This document shows, piece by piece, positions 27,313-37,077 of a DNA stretch of 64,000 nt (position 1 is its first letter; each line of letters opens with the position of its first letter). The DNA is taken from NCBI RefSeq assembly GCF_030817355.1, contig NZ_JAUSZH010000001.1:7016501-7080500 (forward strand). The letters run 5' to 3'. Below the pieces are notes generated by a model, which saw only the letters and a list, made by a program, of their open reading frames with translations, searched no databases and was not told the DNA's origin. This DNA comes from Streptomyces sp. V1I1. Lineage in GTDB: Bacteria > Actinomycetota > Actinomycetes > Streptomycetales > Streptomycetaceae. Made by a program: the position numbers and the translations under genes.

Positions 27313-27945
27313 TCAGTATGTCGGGGGAAAGCAGTCACCCTGTGTGATGACTTGATTCGGACGCGCTGTCGCAGCAGGTCCCGGGCGCCACTCATAACCC
27401 TCGTGGCACTCACGTACCAGGGCATCGGCGTACAGACGTGAGGGGTCCGCGGCGAAATGGCGTGTCTCCGCCACTGTCCAGCCGTCCCAGAAGGCGGAAA
27501 GTCCGCTTCCGTCGCGTCGGCGGCCCCGCTGCCAGGACTCTTCTGCGTCCCGCTCCATCCACAGCAGCCACGCCAGATACGGGCGCAACTCCCGTCGCCC
27601 TGCTCCCACGCCCTCGATCAGCACGACAGGAGCGGCCTCCAGCGCGCGTGGCGGACCGAAGCGGCGCAGATTCCAGTCGTACGGGTCGTAGTGCGCCGTC
27701 CGGCCGTGCGCGAGGGGATCGATCACCTGGGTCAGCATCCGGTCCGTCCACGCGAAGAACTCCTCGTGGGTGGCGAGATCGTCCAGATGGAGCACCGGCA
27801 CATCGTCGCCGACTGCCGCCGCGAGCCGGGCGGCGAAGGTGCTCTTGCCCGATCCGGCGTGGCCGTCGATCCCGATCAGCCGCACGGGTCCGCACGATGG
27901 CGGGAGTGTGCGCAGCGCCGGGGCCTGCCGGTCGAGGTCGTCCAT
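27313..27945 (-). CDS. Uridine-kinase-like P-loop protein
   Basis: P-loop NTPase of 210 aa related to uridine/nucleoside kinases (Udk-like). Walker A GIDGHAGSGKST (25-36), a lid/substrate region VLHLDDLATHEEFF (about 52-65), and VVLIEGVGAGRRELRPY as Walker B (about 106-122). It is annotated as (uridine) kinase across Streptomyces, but activity on uridine is unproven for this branch. Divergent from the secreted peptidase gene across 171 bp. Confidence 0.8.
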   Translation of the reverse strand: MDDLDRQAPALRTLPPSCGPVRLIGIDGHAGSGKSTFAARLAAAVGDDVPVLHLDDLATHEEFFAWTDRMLTQVIDPLAHGRTAHYDPYDWNLRRFGPPRALEAAPVVLIEGVGAGRRELRPYLAWLLWMERDAEESWQRGRRRDGSGLSAFWDGWTVAETRHFAADPSRLYADALVRECHEGYEWRPGPAATARPNQVITQGDCFPPTY

Positions 27946-28116
27946 GCCGCAAGCCTATGAGGGCGGCGGGCCCCGCCGCAGGTCACTCCCCCTGCGGGGG
28001 GACCCCCAGTGGACGAGACCAATATTGGTGGCGCGACGCGTCTCCGGGCGCTGGCAGAAGTCCGCCCGGACCCGCAATAGTTGCCCCACTGTCGCGCACC
28101 CTGACTTGGGGGTCCC

Positions 28117-29541
28117 ATGACCAGAGCTACTTCGCGCCGAGCCGTGCTGAGCGCCGCGATCGGGGCAGCGGCGGGTGCGGGTGCGCTGTCCTCGTCCGCG
28201 ATGCCGGCCGCCGCCGCGCCGGGCGGGACGCTCCCGGAGCCGGAATCCGTCGGGCCCGCGGAGTCCGCCGGGCCTGCGGGAGGCACAGGGCCCGCGGGAC
28301 GCGCGCCCGCGCCGGCCGTGGACAACCACTTCTGGACCTCGTACACCGACTGGCGCCTCGGCACCGCGGCCGGCACCCGGGCCGTCGCGGGAAGCCGCCC
28401 CGGCCTGGTCATCGAGGGCCCCACTGGCCGCACCGACTACACCGACCCGCACACCGGACAGACCACCACCTGGGAGTACGGCACCTGGACCTCGCCCGTC
28501 CACCTCTCCCGGGTGCCCGCGACGGAGGTCATCGCCTCCTGGAACGCGCGCACCCCGGCCGGCACCTGGCTCCAGGTCGAGCTGCGCGGCAGCTACTCCG
28601 ACGCCACCCGGACGCCCTGGTTCGTGATGGGCCGCTGGGCGGCGGGTGACGGCGACATCCGGCGTACCTCCCTCGACGACCAGACGGACGGGAAGGCGAG
28701 CATCTGGACCGACACCTTCTCCGTCGATGACGCTTCGAGCGGGCTGCGGCTGAACTCGTACCAGCTACGGCTGACCCTCTACCGCAGGCCCGGCACGAAA
28801 CTGACGCCCACCGTCTGGCGGCTCGGCGCGATGGCCTCCGACATCCCCGACCGCTTCACCGTGCCCGCGTCTACGCCGGGGCTCGTGCGCGAGCTGCCCG
28901 TGCCGCGCTATTCGCAGAACACGCACATCGGCCAGTATCCGGAGTACGACAACGGCGGTGAGGCGTGGTGCAGCCCCACCTCATCGCAGATGATCATCGA
29001 ATACTGGGGCCGGAAGCCCACCCCGGCCGACCTGTCCTGGGTGAACCCGGCCTTCGCCGATCCGCAGGTCTGCCACGCGGCCCGCTTCACCTTCGACCAC
29101 CAGTACAACGGGTGCGGAAACTGGCCCTTCAACGCCGCCTACGCGGCCACCTACCAGGACATGAGCGCGGTCGTCACCCGGCTGTCCTCGCTCAGCGACC
29201 TGGAGACCTTGATCCGGGCCGGCATCCCGGCCATAACGTCCCAGTCCTTTCTCAAGGGAGAGCTGACCGGGGCGGGCTACGGGACCTCCGGGCATGTGAT
29301 GACGGTGATCGGCTTCACGGCCGGCGGCGATGTGATCGCCAACGATCCGGCATCGGCCGGTAACGAGGCCGTACGCCGGGTCTACAAGCGCGCCGAGTGG
29401 GAGACGATCTGGCTCCGCACCAAGCGCTACAACGCGAGCGGCAAAGTGGTCTCCGGCACAGGCGGCGTCTGCTACCTGTACTGGCCCGCCGGCCCGACGG
29501 CCGCCCAGCGCCGGGCTCTGGCGGCATTCGGCATCCGCTGA
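28117..29541 (+). CDS. Secreted C39-like cysteine peptidase
   Basis: Exported protein of 474 aa. The N-terminus has a Tat-type signal (TSRRAVLSAAIGAAAG, then AMPAAAAPGG). A middle beta-rich domain of about 190 residues precedes the papain-fold catalytic domain: Cys285 in EAWCSPTSSQMI, His393 in TSGHVMTVIGF and Asp410 in ANDPAS. This is the stand-alone C39_2-type peptidase family, not fused to an ABC transporter. Substrate unknown. A long palindrome lies just after the stop. Confidence 0.88.
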   Translation: MTRATSRRAVLSAAIGAAAGAGALSSSAMPAAAAPGGTLPEPESVGPAESAGPAGGTGPAGRAPAPAVDNHFWTSYTDWRLGTAAGTRAVAGSRPGLVIEGPTGRTDYTDPHTGQTTTWEYGTWTSPVHLSRVPATEVIASWNARTPAGTWLQVELRGSYSDATRTPWFVMGRWAAGDGDIRRTSLDDQTDGKASIWTDTFSVDDASSGLRLNSYQLRLTLYRRPGTKLTPTVWRLGAMASDIPDRFTVPASTPGLVRELPVPRYSQNTHIGQYPEYDNGGEAWCSPTSSQMIIEYWGRKPTPADLSWVNPAFADPQVCHAARFTFDHQYNGCGNWPFNAAYAATYQDMSAVVTRLSSLSDLETLIRAGIPAITSQSFLKGELTGAGYGTSGHVMTVIGFTAGGDVIANDPASAGNEAVRRVYKRAEWETIWLRTKRYNASGKVVSGTGGVCYLYWPAGPTAAQRRALAAFGIR

Positions 29542-29554
29542 CGTGCCGAGTGTC

Positions 29555-29588
29555 CCCCGGGGTAGTGACGTACGTCTCTACCCCGGGG
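29555..29588. repeat. 34-bp near-perfect palindrome
   Basis: Outer arms CCCCGGGGTAG (29555-29565) and CTACCCCGGGG (29578-29588) enclose the inner palindrome GACGTACGTC (29567-29576). The 17-bp arms differ at one position. It lies 13 bp after the peptidase stop and 71 bp before the small membrane protein ATG: a terminator, an operator, or both. Confidence 0.8.
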
Positions 29589-29659
29589 CCGGTATCGCTG
29601 GCACTGTGGATGGGTCACCCGGGGGGACGCACCTGCCAGCCGACTGAACGAGACGCACC

Positions 29660-29818
29660 ATGACTTCGACCGCTGCCACCGCTGCCACCGCCGCCCGCGC
29701 CGAGACCCGCGCCCGCACCGGCGGCCCCGAGGACGGCTCCAGGGTCCTCGAGCACGTTCTCGGCTGGACGCTCGTCGTCGTCCTCGCCATGTTCGTCACC
29801 CAGCTCGGCCTGATCTGA
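29660..29818 (+). CDS. 52-residue single-pass membrane protein
   Basis: Small gene encoding an Ala/Thr/Arg-rich N-terminus (TSTAATAATAARAETRAR), an amphipathic EDGSRVLEHVLG stretch and one C-terminal membrane helix (WTLVVVLAMFVTQLGLI). The ATG is preceded by a weak GAGACG site, and the stop is 50 bp before the TetR gene. Streptomyces-like codon use with strong third-position GC supports it as real. Function unknown. Confidence 0.7.
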   Translation: MTSTAATAATAARAETRARTGGPEDGSRVLEHVLGWTLVVVLAMFVTQLGLI

Positions 29819-29868
29819 GGTCTGCCATACTGCGCGGATTCTGTGGCAGTTGGAGACTGGGGTCGAAC

Positions 29869-30543
29869 TTGAATAATGGTCAACGGTGTGGCGCGACCGG
29901 ACGATCCCAGATACGCCGCGGTGAACTCATCGCAACCGGACGGAAGTTGTTCGCCGACACTTCCTACGACGCGCTGTCGATGGACGACATCGCCAGACAC
30001 GCCGGAGTCGCCAAGGGCCTGGTCTACTACTACTTCAAAAGCAAGCGCGGCTACTACCTCGCCATCATCGAGGACTCGATGGCCGACCTCGTCTCGCGCG
30101 CCGCGGGCGACACCGAGCTGCCGCGCGCCGAGCGTGTGTACCGCACGGTCGACGGCTATCTGCGCTTCGCCCATGACCATCAGGCGGCGTTCCGCACGAT
30201 CGTCACGGGCGGCGTCGGCTTCGACACCCAGGTGCAGTCGATACGGGACGCGGTGCGCGAGGAGCTGATCGCGGCCATCGCCGAAGGCGCCTACGGCAAC
30301 CGTGACATCCCCATGCTGGCCCGGCTGGCGCTGCTCGGCTGGCTCAGCGGCGTCGAGGGGATCACCCTCGACTGGCTGGGCCACCAGGAGCCGGCGCGCG
30401 AGACCGTGTGCGCGCTACTGATTCGGATGCTGCGCGGCACGCTCCACACGATCGCGGAGTTCGAGCCCGAGTGCCCTGAACCGCCGGCCGAGTCCCTGCC
30501 GGCCGCGCTCGCCGAGGCCGTGCCCGAGCCGGCCCAGGCATGA
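29869..30543 (+). CDS. TetR-family transcriptional regulator
   Basis: 224 aa with an N-terminal TetR helix-turn-helix: RRGELIATGRKLFAD, then YDALSMDDIARHAGVAKGL and VYYYFKSKRGYYLAII (residues 15-65). The C-terminal ligand domain is helical, with a Glu/Pro/Ala-rich tail. The only usable start is TTG 29869 (no in-frame ATG or GTG precedes the HTH), which makes the exact N-terminus uncertain. No operator was identified. The converging chitinase gene shares a terminator with it. Confidence 0.88.
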   Translation: MNNGQRCGATGRSQIRRGELIATGRKLFADTSYDALSMDDIARHAGVAKGLVYYYFKSKRGYYLAIIEDSMADLVSRAAGDTELPRAERVYRTVDGYLRFAHDHQAAFRTIVTGGVGFDTQVQSIRDAVREELIAAIAEGAYGNRDIPMLARLALLGWLSGVEGITLDWLGHQEPARETVCALLIRMLRGTLHTIAEFEPECPEPPAESLPAALAEAVPEPAQA

Positions 30544-30546
30544 CGC

Positions 30547-30580
30547 GAGGGCGGGCAGCCGCACCCGGCTGCCCGCCCTC
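30547..30580. terminator. Bidirectional terminator hairpin
   Basis: Perfect 15-bp stem (GAGGGCGGGCAGCCG and complement) with a CACC loop, lying between the stops of the TetR gene and the converging chitinase gene. Confidence 0.9.
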
Positions 30581-30594
30581 ATCGTGTCCGCAGG

Positions 30595-31851
<1,257 letters not shown>

Positions 31852-31944
31852 CAGGTCTCCTCGTGGGGGAGGGAGAGTGAGTGGGGGCATGCGCTGTCGA
31901 CCGTCTGACTTCTTTGGCATGAACGCGGCCATGCGCTGGGGGGA

Positions 31945-31985
31945 ACGCTAGAAGGACTAGACCAGTGCGTCAATGGTTCGGACCA
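31945..31985 (-). promoter_or_regulatory. Chitinase promoter with paired 12-bp direct repeats
   Basis: Minus strand: -35 TTGACG (31973-31968), 17-bp spacer, -10 TAGCGT (31950-31945). Direct repeats TGGTCCGAACCA (31985-31974) and TGGTCTAGTCCT (31964-31953) lie 21 bp apart, one upstream of the -35 and one in the spacer. This is the classical arrangement of Streptomyces chitinase promoters, which mediates chitin induction, glucose repression and DasR-type control. Confidence 0.88.
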
Positions 31986-32193
31986 ATTCCGACCGCGGCG
32001 CACGGGAAAACGGAGCTGACAATTCCCACCCGTGACGGAAGTCCGCTGATCGGGCATACTCAACGCGCCACAGCCGCCGTCGAGCCGCTTTCGTGATCCG
32101 GAAGGGCAGCATCGGCCTGGCAGTAAGTCCGGCGGCGCGCCCACACCCTTCGCGCGCGACGCCGCAGCGCCCGACAGGGAGGAGAGCGCCGTA

Positions 32194-33366
32194 ATGCCCG
32201 ACCGCGCCCCGCAGCCGGTGGAACGCCAACTGCCCACCGAGGAATCCAGGGATCTGATCGCCCTGGTACGCGACATCATCCAGCGGGAGATCGCCCCCCG
32301 GGCGGCTGAGGAGGAGGACTCCGGGCACTTCCCGCGCGAAGTCTTCTCGCTTCTCTCCGAGTCCGGACTGCTCGGCCTTCCGTACGACTCCGAGTACGGC
32401 GGCGGAGACCAGCCGTACGAGGTCTACCTCCAGGTACTCGAAGAGCTCGCCGCCGCCCGCCTCACCGTCGGCCTCGGCGTCAGCGTCCACTCCCTCGCCT
32501 GCCACGCACTCGCCGGCTACGGCACCAAGGAGCAGCAGACCGAGCATCTGCCCGCCATGCTCGGCGGCGGCCTGCTGGGCGCGTACTGCCTGTCCGAGCC
32601 CGGCTCCGGCTCGGACGCCGCATCGCTGCGGACCAGGGCCGTGCGTGACCAGGACAGCTGGGTGATCACCGGCACCAAGTCGTGGATCACGCACGGCGGG
32701 ATCGCCGACTTCTACACCGTGATGGCCCGGACCGGCGGGGAGGGTGCCCGCGGCATCACCGCCTTCCTGGTCCCGGGCGACACACAGGGCCTGAACGCGG
32801 CCGCCCCCGAGAAGAAGATGGGGATGAAGGGCTCGCCCACCGCCCAGCTCCACTTCGACGGCGTACGGGTCCCTGACTCCCGCCGGATCGGAGAGGAGGG
32901 CCAGGGCTTCGCGATCGCGCTCTCCGCGCTCGACTCGGGCCGGCTCGGCATCGCCGCCTGTGCGGTCGGGGTCGCGCAGGCGGCCCTGGACGAGGCCGTC
33001 TCGTACGCGACCGGGCGCCGGCAGTTCGGACGGCCCATCGCCGACTTCCAGGGGCTGCGCTTCATGCTCGCAGACATGGCCACCCGGATCGAGGCGGGGC
33101 GAGCGCTCTATCTCGCCGCCGCCCGGCTGCGCGACGCGGGACGGCCGTTCTCCCGGCAGGCCGCCATGGCCAAGCTGTTCTGCACCGACGCGGCGATGAG
33201 CGTCACCACCGACGCGGTCCAGGTGCTCGGCGGCTACGGCTACACCCTGGACTTCCCGGTCGAACGCTATATGCGCGAGGCCAAGGTGCTCCAGATCGTC
33301 GAGGGCACCAACCAGATCCAGCGCATGGTCATCGCCCGTCACCTGGCCGGACCTGAGACTCGCTGA
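32194..33366 (+). CDS. Acyl-CoA dehydrogenase
   Basis: FAD-dependent acyl-CoA dehydrogenase of 390 aa. The N-terminal helical domain is followed by CLSEPGSGSDAASLRTRAV (flavin/substrate strand), SGRLGIAACAVGVAQAALD and a C-terminal VLGGYGYTLDFPVERYMREAKV, with EGTNQIQRMVIAR holding the Glu expected as catalytic base. ATG 32194 follows GGGAGGAGAG. Substrate chain length cannot be told. Its stop codon lies inside the first copy of the 80-bp tandem repeat. Confidence 0.94.
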   Translation: MPDRAPQPVERQLPTEESRDLIALVRDIIQREIAPRAAEEEDSGHFPREVFSLLSESGLLGLPYDSEYGGGDQPYEVYLQVLEELAAARLTVGLGVSVHSLACHALAGYGTKEQQTEHLPAMLGGGLLGAYCLSEPGSGSDAASLRTRAVRDQDSWVITGTKSWITHGGIADFYTVMARTGGEGARGITAFLVPGDTQGLNAAAPEKKMGMKGSPTAQLHFDGVRVPDSRRIGEEGQGFAIALSALDSGRLGIAACAVGVAQAALDEAVSYATGRRQFGRPIADFQGLRFMLADMATRIEAGRALYLAAARLRDAGRPFSRQAAMAKLFCTDAAMSVTTDAVQVLGGYGYTLDFPVERYMREAKVLQIVEGTNQIQRMVIARHLAGPETR

Positions 33367-33759
33367 ACCTAAGCAGCCGGGTTCGTGGGTGCCGTGGGCC
33401 AGGGGGCGTTGACGGTTGGTGTTCGGTGGGTGGTTTTCGCCGCTGAACCTAGGCAGCCGGGTTCGTGGGTGCCGTGGGCCAGGGGGCGTTGACGGTTGGT
33501 GTTCGGTGGGTGGTTTTCGCCGCTGAGCCTAGTCGCCCGGGTTCGTGGGTGCCGTGGGCCAGGGGGCGTTGACGGTTGGTGTTCGGTGGGTGGTTTTCGC
33601 CGCTGAGCCTAGTCGCCCGGGTTCGTGGGTGCCGTGGGCCAGGGGCGTTGACGGTTGGTGTTCGGTGGGTGGTTTTCGCCGCTGAGCCTAGTCGCCCGGG
33701 TTCGTGGGTGCCGTGGGCCAGAGGGTGTTGGTGATTGCCGTCCGGTGGGTGGTTTTCGC
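33361..33759. repeat. Tandem array of five 80-bp units between converging genes
   Basis: Copies start at 33361, 33441, 33521, 33601 and 33680; the fourth is 79 bp and the fifth is more diverged. Each unit begins CGCTGA(A/G)CCTA and ends GGTGGTTTTCGC. Copy 1 contains the acyl-CoA dehydrogenase stop. Copy 5 is the 3' end of the small minus-strand gene. Read on the minus strand, copies 2-5 each carry the same C-terminal codons with an in-frame TAG; copy 1 has the codons but a changed end. No gene fits 33367-33687. Confidence 0.92.
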
Positions 33760-33981
33760 GGCCGAGCGCCAGACAGTCCGCGGCGCCCCGAAAGCCGGCG
33801 GCGCCGTGAGCCTGCTCCACTCCGGGTCGCGGCGCCCCGGCAGGGTCTTGCCCTTGCTCGCCCACAGCTGGAGCAGCTCCCGGTAGATGGGCGGATCGGC
33901 CGGGTGCGGAACCGATTCTTCGGGTGGCGGTGTCGCCAGTCGGCGCCGACCGTGACTGGTCGTGGAGTACAGCAGGGTCAT
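33688..33981 (-). CDS. Small hypothetical protein whose 3' end seeded the tandem repeat
   Basis: 97 aa starting TLLYSTTSHGRRRL. The central segment PPIYRELLQLWASKGKTLP with GRRDPEWSRL resembles small conserved Streptomyces proteins of unknown function. The last 24 codons (from SAAKTTHRT to the TAG) belong to the fifth, diverged copy of the 80-bp repeat. No good ribosome site precedes the ATG. A longer overlapping frame on the same strand is rejected because it is low-complexity and runs across the repeats. Confidence 0.5.
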   Translation of the reverse strand: MTLLYSTTSHGRRRLATPPPEESVPHPADPPIYRELLQLWASKGKTLPGRRDPEWSRLTAPPAFGAPRTVWRSAAKTTHRTAITNTLWPTAPTNPGD

Positions 33982-34176
33982 GTCTGGGGAACGCACCGCG
34001 CCGGTGGCGGGTTACCGCTGGGGCAAATCGCGCGGAAGTTCGCGACCTACCCGCCGCTGGGGGGCTTGCCGCTGAGTCGCCCACCGGACAGCAACCACCA
34101 ACGCCCCCAGGCTCACGAACCCGGGTGCTCGGGTGACACGAGTATGGCGCCCGGGCCCCGTCTCCGGCAGAGTTTC

Positions 34177-34189
34177 TGACGTACCGTCA
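34177..34189. promoter_or_regulatory. TGACG-TAC-CGTCA dyad operator
   Basis: A perfect 13-bp palindrome, 28 bp before the GTG of the lipocalin-like gene. This class of dyad is a frequent TetR-type operator before lipid/acyl-CoA genes in actinobacteria. No regulator gene is adjacent. The rest of the 33982-34216 gap shows nothing definite. Confidence 0.55.
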
Positions 34190-34216
34190 ACTCGCCTGCC
34201 GACCAGGAGGTCAGCC

Positions 34217-35341
34217 GTGTCCGACGACCGCCCGATCGCCCTCGACGAATACCCCGTCCACCAGGCGCCCCTGTCGATGAAGTACCTGGTCACCGGCGAC
34301 CGCAACGCCTACGACCGGTGCATCTTCCAGGTCTTCGACCACCAGGGCCACGCCCTGCTCATCGTCGGCCTCGGCGTCTACCCCAACACCGGAGTCATCG
34401 ACGCCTACGCCACCTTGCGCATCGGCGACCGGCTGCACGCCGTGCGCGCGTCCGACGCACTCACCGACGACCGGATGAATCTCGCCGTCGGACCGCTGAG
34501 GATCACCGTCGACGAGCCGCTGCGCCGCCTCACACTGCACTGCGACGCCGACCCGGACGACCCCGGCTCCCTCTCGTACGCCATCACCTGGAGCGCCGGC
34601 TTCCCCGCCGTCTGGGAACCGCACCACGTCCAGCGCCGCGGCGACCGTCTGATGCTGGAAGGCCGCCGCTTCGTCCAGGCGGGCAGTTGCACCGGCGTCA
34701 TCCGTGTCGCCGGCGAGGAGATATCCGTCGGCGCGGGGGAGTGGACCGGCACCCGGGACCGCAGCTGGGGCGTGCGGCCCATCCCCGGCGAGGAAGACGG
34801 CCGCGCGGCCGAAGAGCTGCGGCCCGATGGCTTCCACTGGCTCTGGATCCCCGTCCGATTCGAGGACCGCTTCCTGATGGTGATCGCCCAGGAGGACGCT
34901 GACGGGTACCGCACCCTGAACGATGCCGTCCTCGTCCGCGACGGTCACCACGACGTCCAACTCGGCTGGCCCCAGACCGACATCAGTTATCGCCCCGGCA
35001 CCCGCCATCCCCAGCGCGCGGTCGTCCACCTCACCGACCCGGCCCGCAAACCCCTCGAACTCGGCGTGGAGATCCTCGCCTCCTCGCCGCTCGCCGTCGG
35101 CGCGGGCTATCCGCCCGCTACCGACTGGCAGCACGGAACCTGGCAGGGCCGGGGCTGGACGGACCGGCGCGTCTACGACCTGTCCGACCCCACCGCCCAC
35201 CCCATGGCCGCCTTCGGCGTCACCGACCACTCGGCCCGCTTCACCCTCGACGGCCGGATCGGCCACGGGATCTTCGAGCACGGCAGCTTCGGCCGGCACG
35301 ACCCGAGCGGCTTCACCGGCTATGAATCGGTCGCGACCTGA
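34217..35341 (+). CDS. CrtC/AttH-like lipocalin-fold protein (DUF7064/7065-type), hypothetical
   Basis: 374 aa, GTG 34217 with AGGAGG 6 bp upstream. The sequence is beta-rich with many Trp and Gly motifs: YLVTGDRNAYDRCIFQVFD, GEWTGTRDRSWGVRP, DGFHWLWIPVRFEDRF and GRIGHGIFEHGSFG. The fold looks like a double lipocalin-type domain as in CrtC hydratases. The gene is paired with a phosphotransferase-family gene 37 bp downstream, a pairing often seen near lipid or steroid metabolism genes. Enzymatic role unknown; family call is tentative. Confidence 0.6.
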   Translation: MSDDRPIALDEYPVHQAPLSMKYLVTGDRNAYDRCIFQVFDHQGHALLIVGLGVYPNTGVIDAYATLRIGDRLHAVRASDALTDDRMNLAVGPLRITVDEPLRRLTLHCDADPDDPGSLSYAITWSAGFPAVWEPHHVQRRGDRLMLEGRRFVQAGSCTGVIRVAGEEISVGAGEWTGTRDRSWGVRPIPGEEDGRAAEELRPDGFHWLWIPVRFEDRFLMVIAQEDADGYRTLNDAVLVRDGHHDVQLGWPQTDISYRPGTRHPQRAVVHLTDPARKPLELGVEILASSPLAVGAGYPPATDWQHGTWQGRGWTDRRVYDLSDPTAHPMAAFGVTDHSARFTLDGRIGHGIFEHGSFGRHDPSGFTGYESVAT

Positions 35342-35378
35342 CCTCCTGACCCCCTCGCCTCCCGAGAGGAGTTGGCAG

Positions 35379-36458
35379 ATGGCAACGGCACCACGCCCCC
35401 GCACCACCACCCGTGATCCAGACGAGCTCGCCCGCCGTCTCACCGCCTGGCTGGACGCCCGGCTGCCCGGCGCCAAGGTCTGCGGTGTACGGGTTCCCGA
35501 GTCCAACGGGATGTCGAGCGAGACGCTGCTCTTCGACATCGAGCACCCTGAACCACCGGTAAGAGCCTGCGCGTTGCGGCTCGCCGCCGACCCCGCCGCC
35601 TACACGGTCTTCCCGGTGTACGACATGGCGCGGCAGTACCGCACCATGCGGGGCGTCGCCGAGCACACCGACCTCCCCGTCCCGCGCGTGCTGTGGCTGG
35701 AGGAGGACCCCAGGGCGCTGGGAGCGCCCTTCTTCGTGATGGAGCGCGTCGAGGGGCGGGTGCCGCCCGACGTCATGCCCTATACGTACGAGGGCAATTG
35801 GCTGCACGCCGCGAGCGACGACGAGCGCGCGCGGCTCGAAGTAGCGACGGTCTCACTGATCGCCCGCCTGCACGACCAGCACCCGGTCGAACCCGCGAAA
35901 GGAAGTGCGCTGCGCCGCCATGTCGAGGCCCAACGGGCGTACTACGCCTGGGGGGTGGACAGGCTGCCGCGCTCACCGCTCATCGAGTCCGCCTTCGACT
36001 GGCTCGACGCGCACTGGCCCGCCGACGAGGGCGAGACGGTCCTCAACTGGGGCGACGCCCGCATCGGCAACATCATCTACGACGGCTTCGAGCCCGCGGC
36101 CGTACTCGACTGGGAGATGGCCGGCTACGCCCCGCGCGAGGTCGACCTCGGCTGGACCGTCTACCTGCACCGCTTCTTCCAGGACCTGACGGTGACCTTC
36201 GGTCAGCGCGGGCTGCCCGACTTCCTGCGCCGCGACGCCATCGAGGACCGCTATGCCCGGCTCACCGGACACCGCCCGCGCGACATGGAGTTCCACACCC
36301 TCTACGCCGCGCTGCGGCACGCAATCGTCATGCTCCGAGTGGCCTACCGACAGGTCCACTTCGGTGAAACGCAGGTGCCCGAAGACCCGGACGCCCTGAT
36401 CCTGCACCACGCCAGTCTCGCCGCCATGGTGCAGGGGAGCTACTGGACCCAGGTTTGA
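35379..36458 (+). CDS. Aminoglycoside-phosphotransferase-fold kinase (ACAD10/11-type)
   Basis: 359 aa, ATG 35379 with GAGAGGAG upstream. The Brenner-type catalytic loop LNWGDARIGNIIYDG carries Asp226 and the downstream Asn, with Trp replacing the usual His as in the ACAD10/11 and phosphotransferase-family branch. The metal-binding Asp244 is in VLDWEMAGYAPREVDLGW. These proteins phosphorylate small hydroxylated substrates such as 4-hydroxyacyl-CoAs; they are not drug resistance enzymes. It forms an operon with the lipocalin-like gene, and an acyl-CoA dehydrogenase gene lies nearby. Confidence 0.85.
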   Translation: MATAPRPRTTTRDPDELARRLTAWLDARLPGAKVCGVRVPESNGMSSETLLFDIEHPEPPVRACALRLAADPAAYTVFPVYDMARQYRTMRGVAEHTDLPVPRVLWLEEDPRALGAPFFVMERVEGRVPPDVMPYTYEGNWLHAASDDERARLEVATVSLIARLHDQHPVEPAKGSALRRHVEAQRAYYAWGVDRLPRSPLIESAFDWLDAHWPADEGETVLNWGDARIGNIIYDGFEPAAVLDWEMAGYAPREVDLGWTVYLHRFFQDLTVTFGQRGLPDFLRRDAIEDRYARLTGHRPRDMEFHTLYAALRHAIVMLRVAYRQVHFGETQVPEDPDALILHHASLAAMVQGSYWTQV

Positions 36459-36465
36459 GAATGTC

Positions 36466-36873
36466 CTAGGCCGCGTGGCGCCGCATCTGCGGCACCCGCA
36501 GCGGACGCGAGCCCGGACCGCCGACGTGCGAGAAGGGCTGCGTCCGCCAGTCGAGCCCCTGGGGGAGCGTCAGCAGCAACGCGGTGTCCTGCTCCTGGAC
36601 CTCGAGGGTCTCGTCCGCGGGGCGCGCCTGCGAGGCGGGACGGCCCGTACCGGCGCACACGGTGAGCCCGAACGGATTCCACGGGGTGGGGCACAGCGCG
36701 TGCTCCGGCAGGACGTCCTCGTCCGCCAGCAGCGCGATCGGCTGCGCGCAGTCCGGGCAGATGACCCGGAACATCTCAAAGGTGTCGTACGCGTCGAGCT
36801 CGTCGATCTCGGCCGGTTCGGCCGAATCGACAGGCTCCGGTTCGGTACGTCCGGTGTTCTTGACACTCTGCAT
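36466..36873 (-). CDS. Hypothetical protein with CxxC...C zinc-ribbon-like segment
   Basis: 135 aa. The ATG at 36873 has GGGGGAG upstream. The N-terminus is acidic (EPEPVDSAEPAEIDELDAYD). A central RVICPDCAQPIALLADE block with a later ALCPTPWNPFGLTVC gives four cysteines spaced for a metal site. The C-terminus is Arg-rich. It is unlike any enzyme family I recognise; similar small proteins occur across Streptomyces. It converges on the phosphotransferase gene with 7 bp between the two stops. Confidence 0.75.
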   Translation of the reverse strand: MQSVKNTGRTEPEPVDSAEPAEIDELDAYDTFEMFRVICPDCAQPIALLADEDVLPEHALCPTPWNPFGLTVCAGTGRPASQARPADETLEVQEQDTALLLTLPQGLDWRTQPFSHVGGPGSRPLRVPQMRRHAA

Positions 36874-37077
36874 GGAGAATCTCCCCCTCGGGTGGGCCGA
36901 CCAGGCACTTGCGGCCTCGACCACAGCAAGAAATTCCCCACGCGCCCGGCAGGTAACCGCGGGGTCACGACCGACCGGTCCACAAACCTGTGGCATTCGT
37001 CACATGCCCGCCGCAGGTGCCCCCGCACGCCGCAGCCGACTGTGCCGGAAGCGACCTGGGGCAATAGGTTGATCCGC

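Noticed and set aside
31852..31932. Upstream in-frame start for the chitinase
   Set aside because: It would put 27 residues before the signal peptide and lie upstream of the AGGAGA ribosome site next to the ATG at 31851.
33361..33759. Possible CRISPR array (regular 80-bp periodicity)
   Set aside because: Units are contiguous and almost identical over their whole length, with no variable spacers and no cas genes nearby.
33449..34084. Long minus-strand frame across the 80-bp repeats
   Set aside because: Its sequence is low-complexity repeats, the frame slips with the 79-bp copy, and a shorter overlapping frame resembles small Streptomyces proteins.
35379..36458. Aminoglycoside resistance gene
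   Set aside because: The phosphotransferase fold is of the ACAD10/11-like metabolic branch (Trp replaces the Brenner His) and it is in operon with a lipocalin-like gene.
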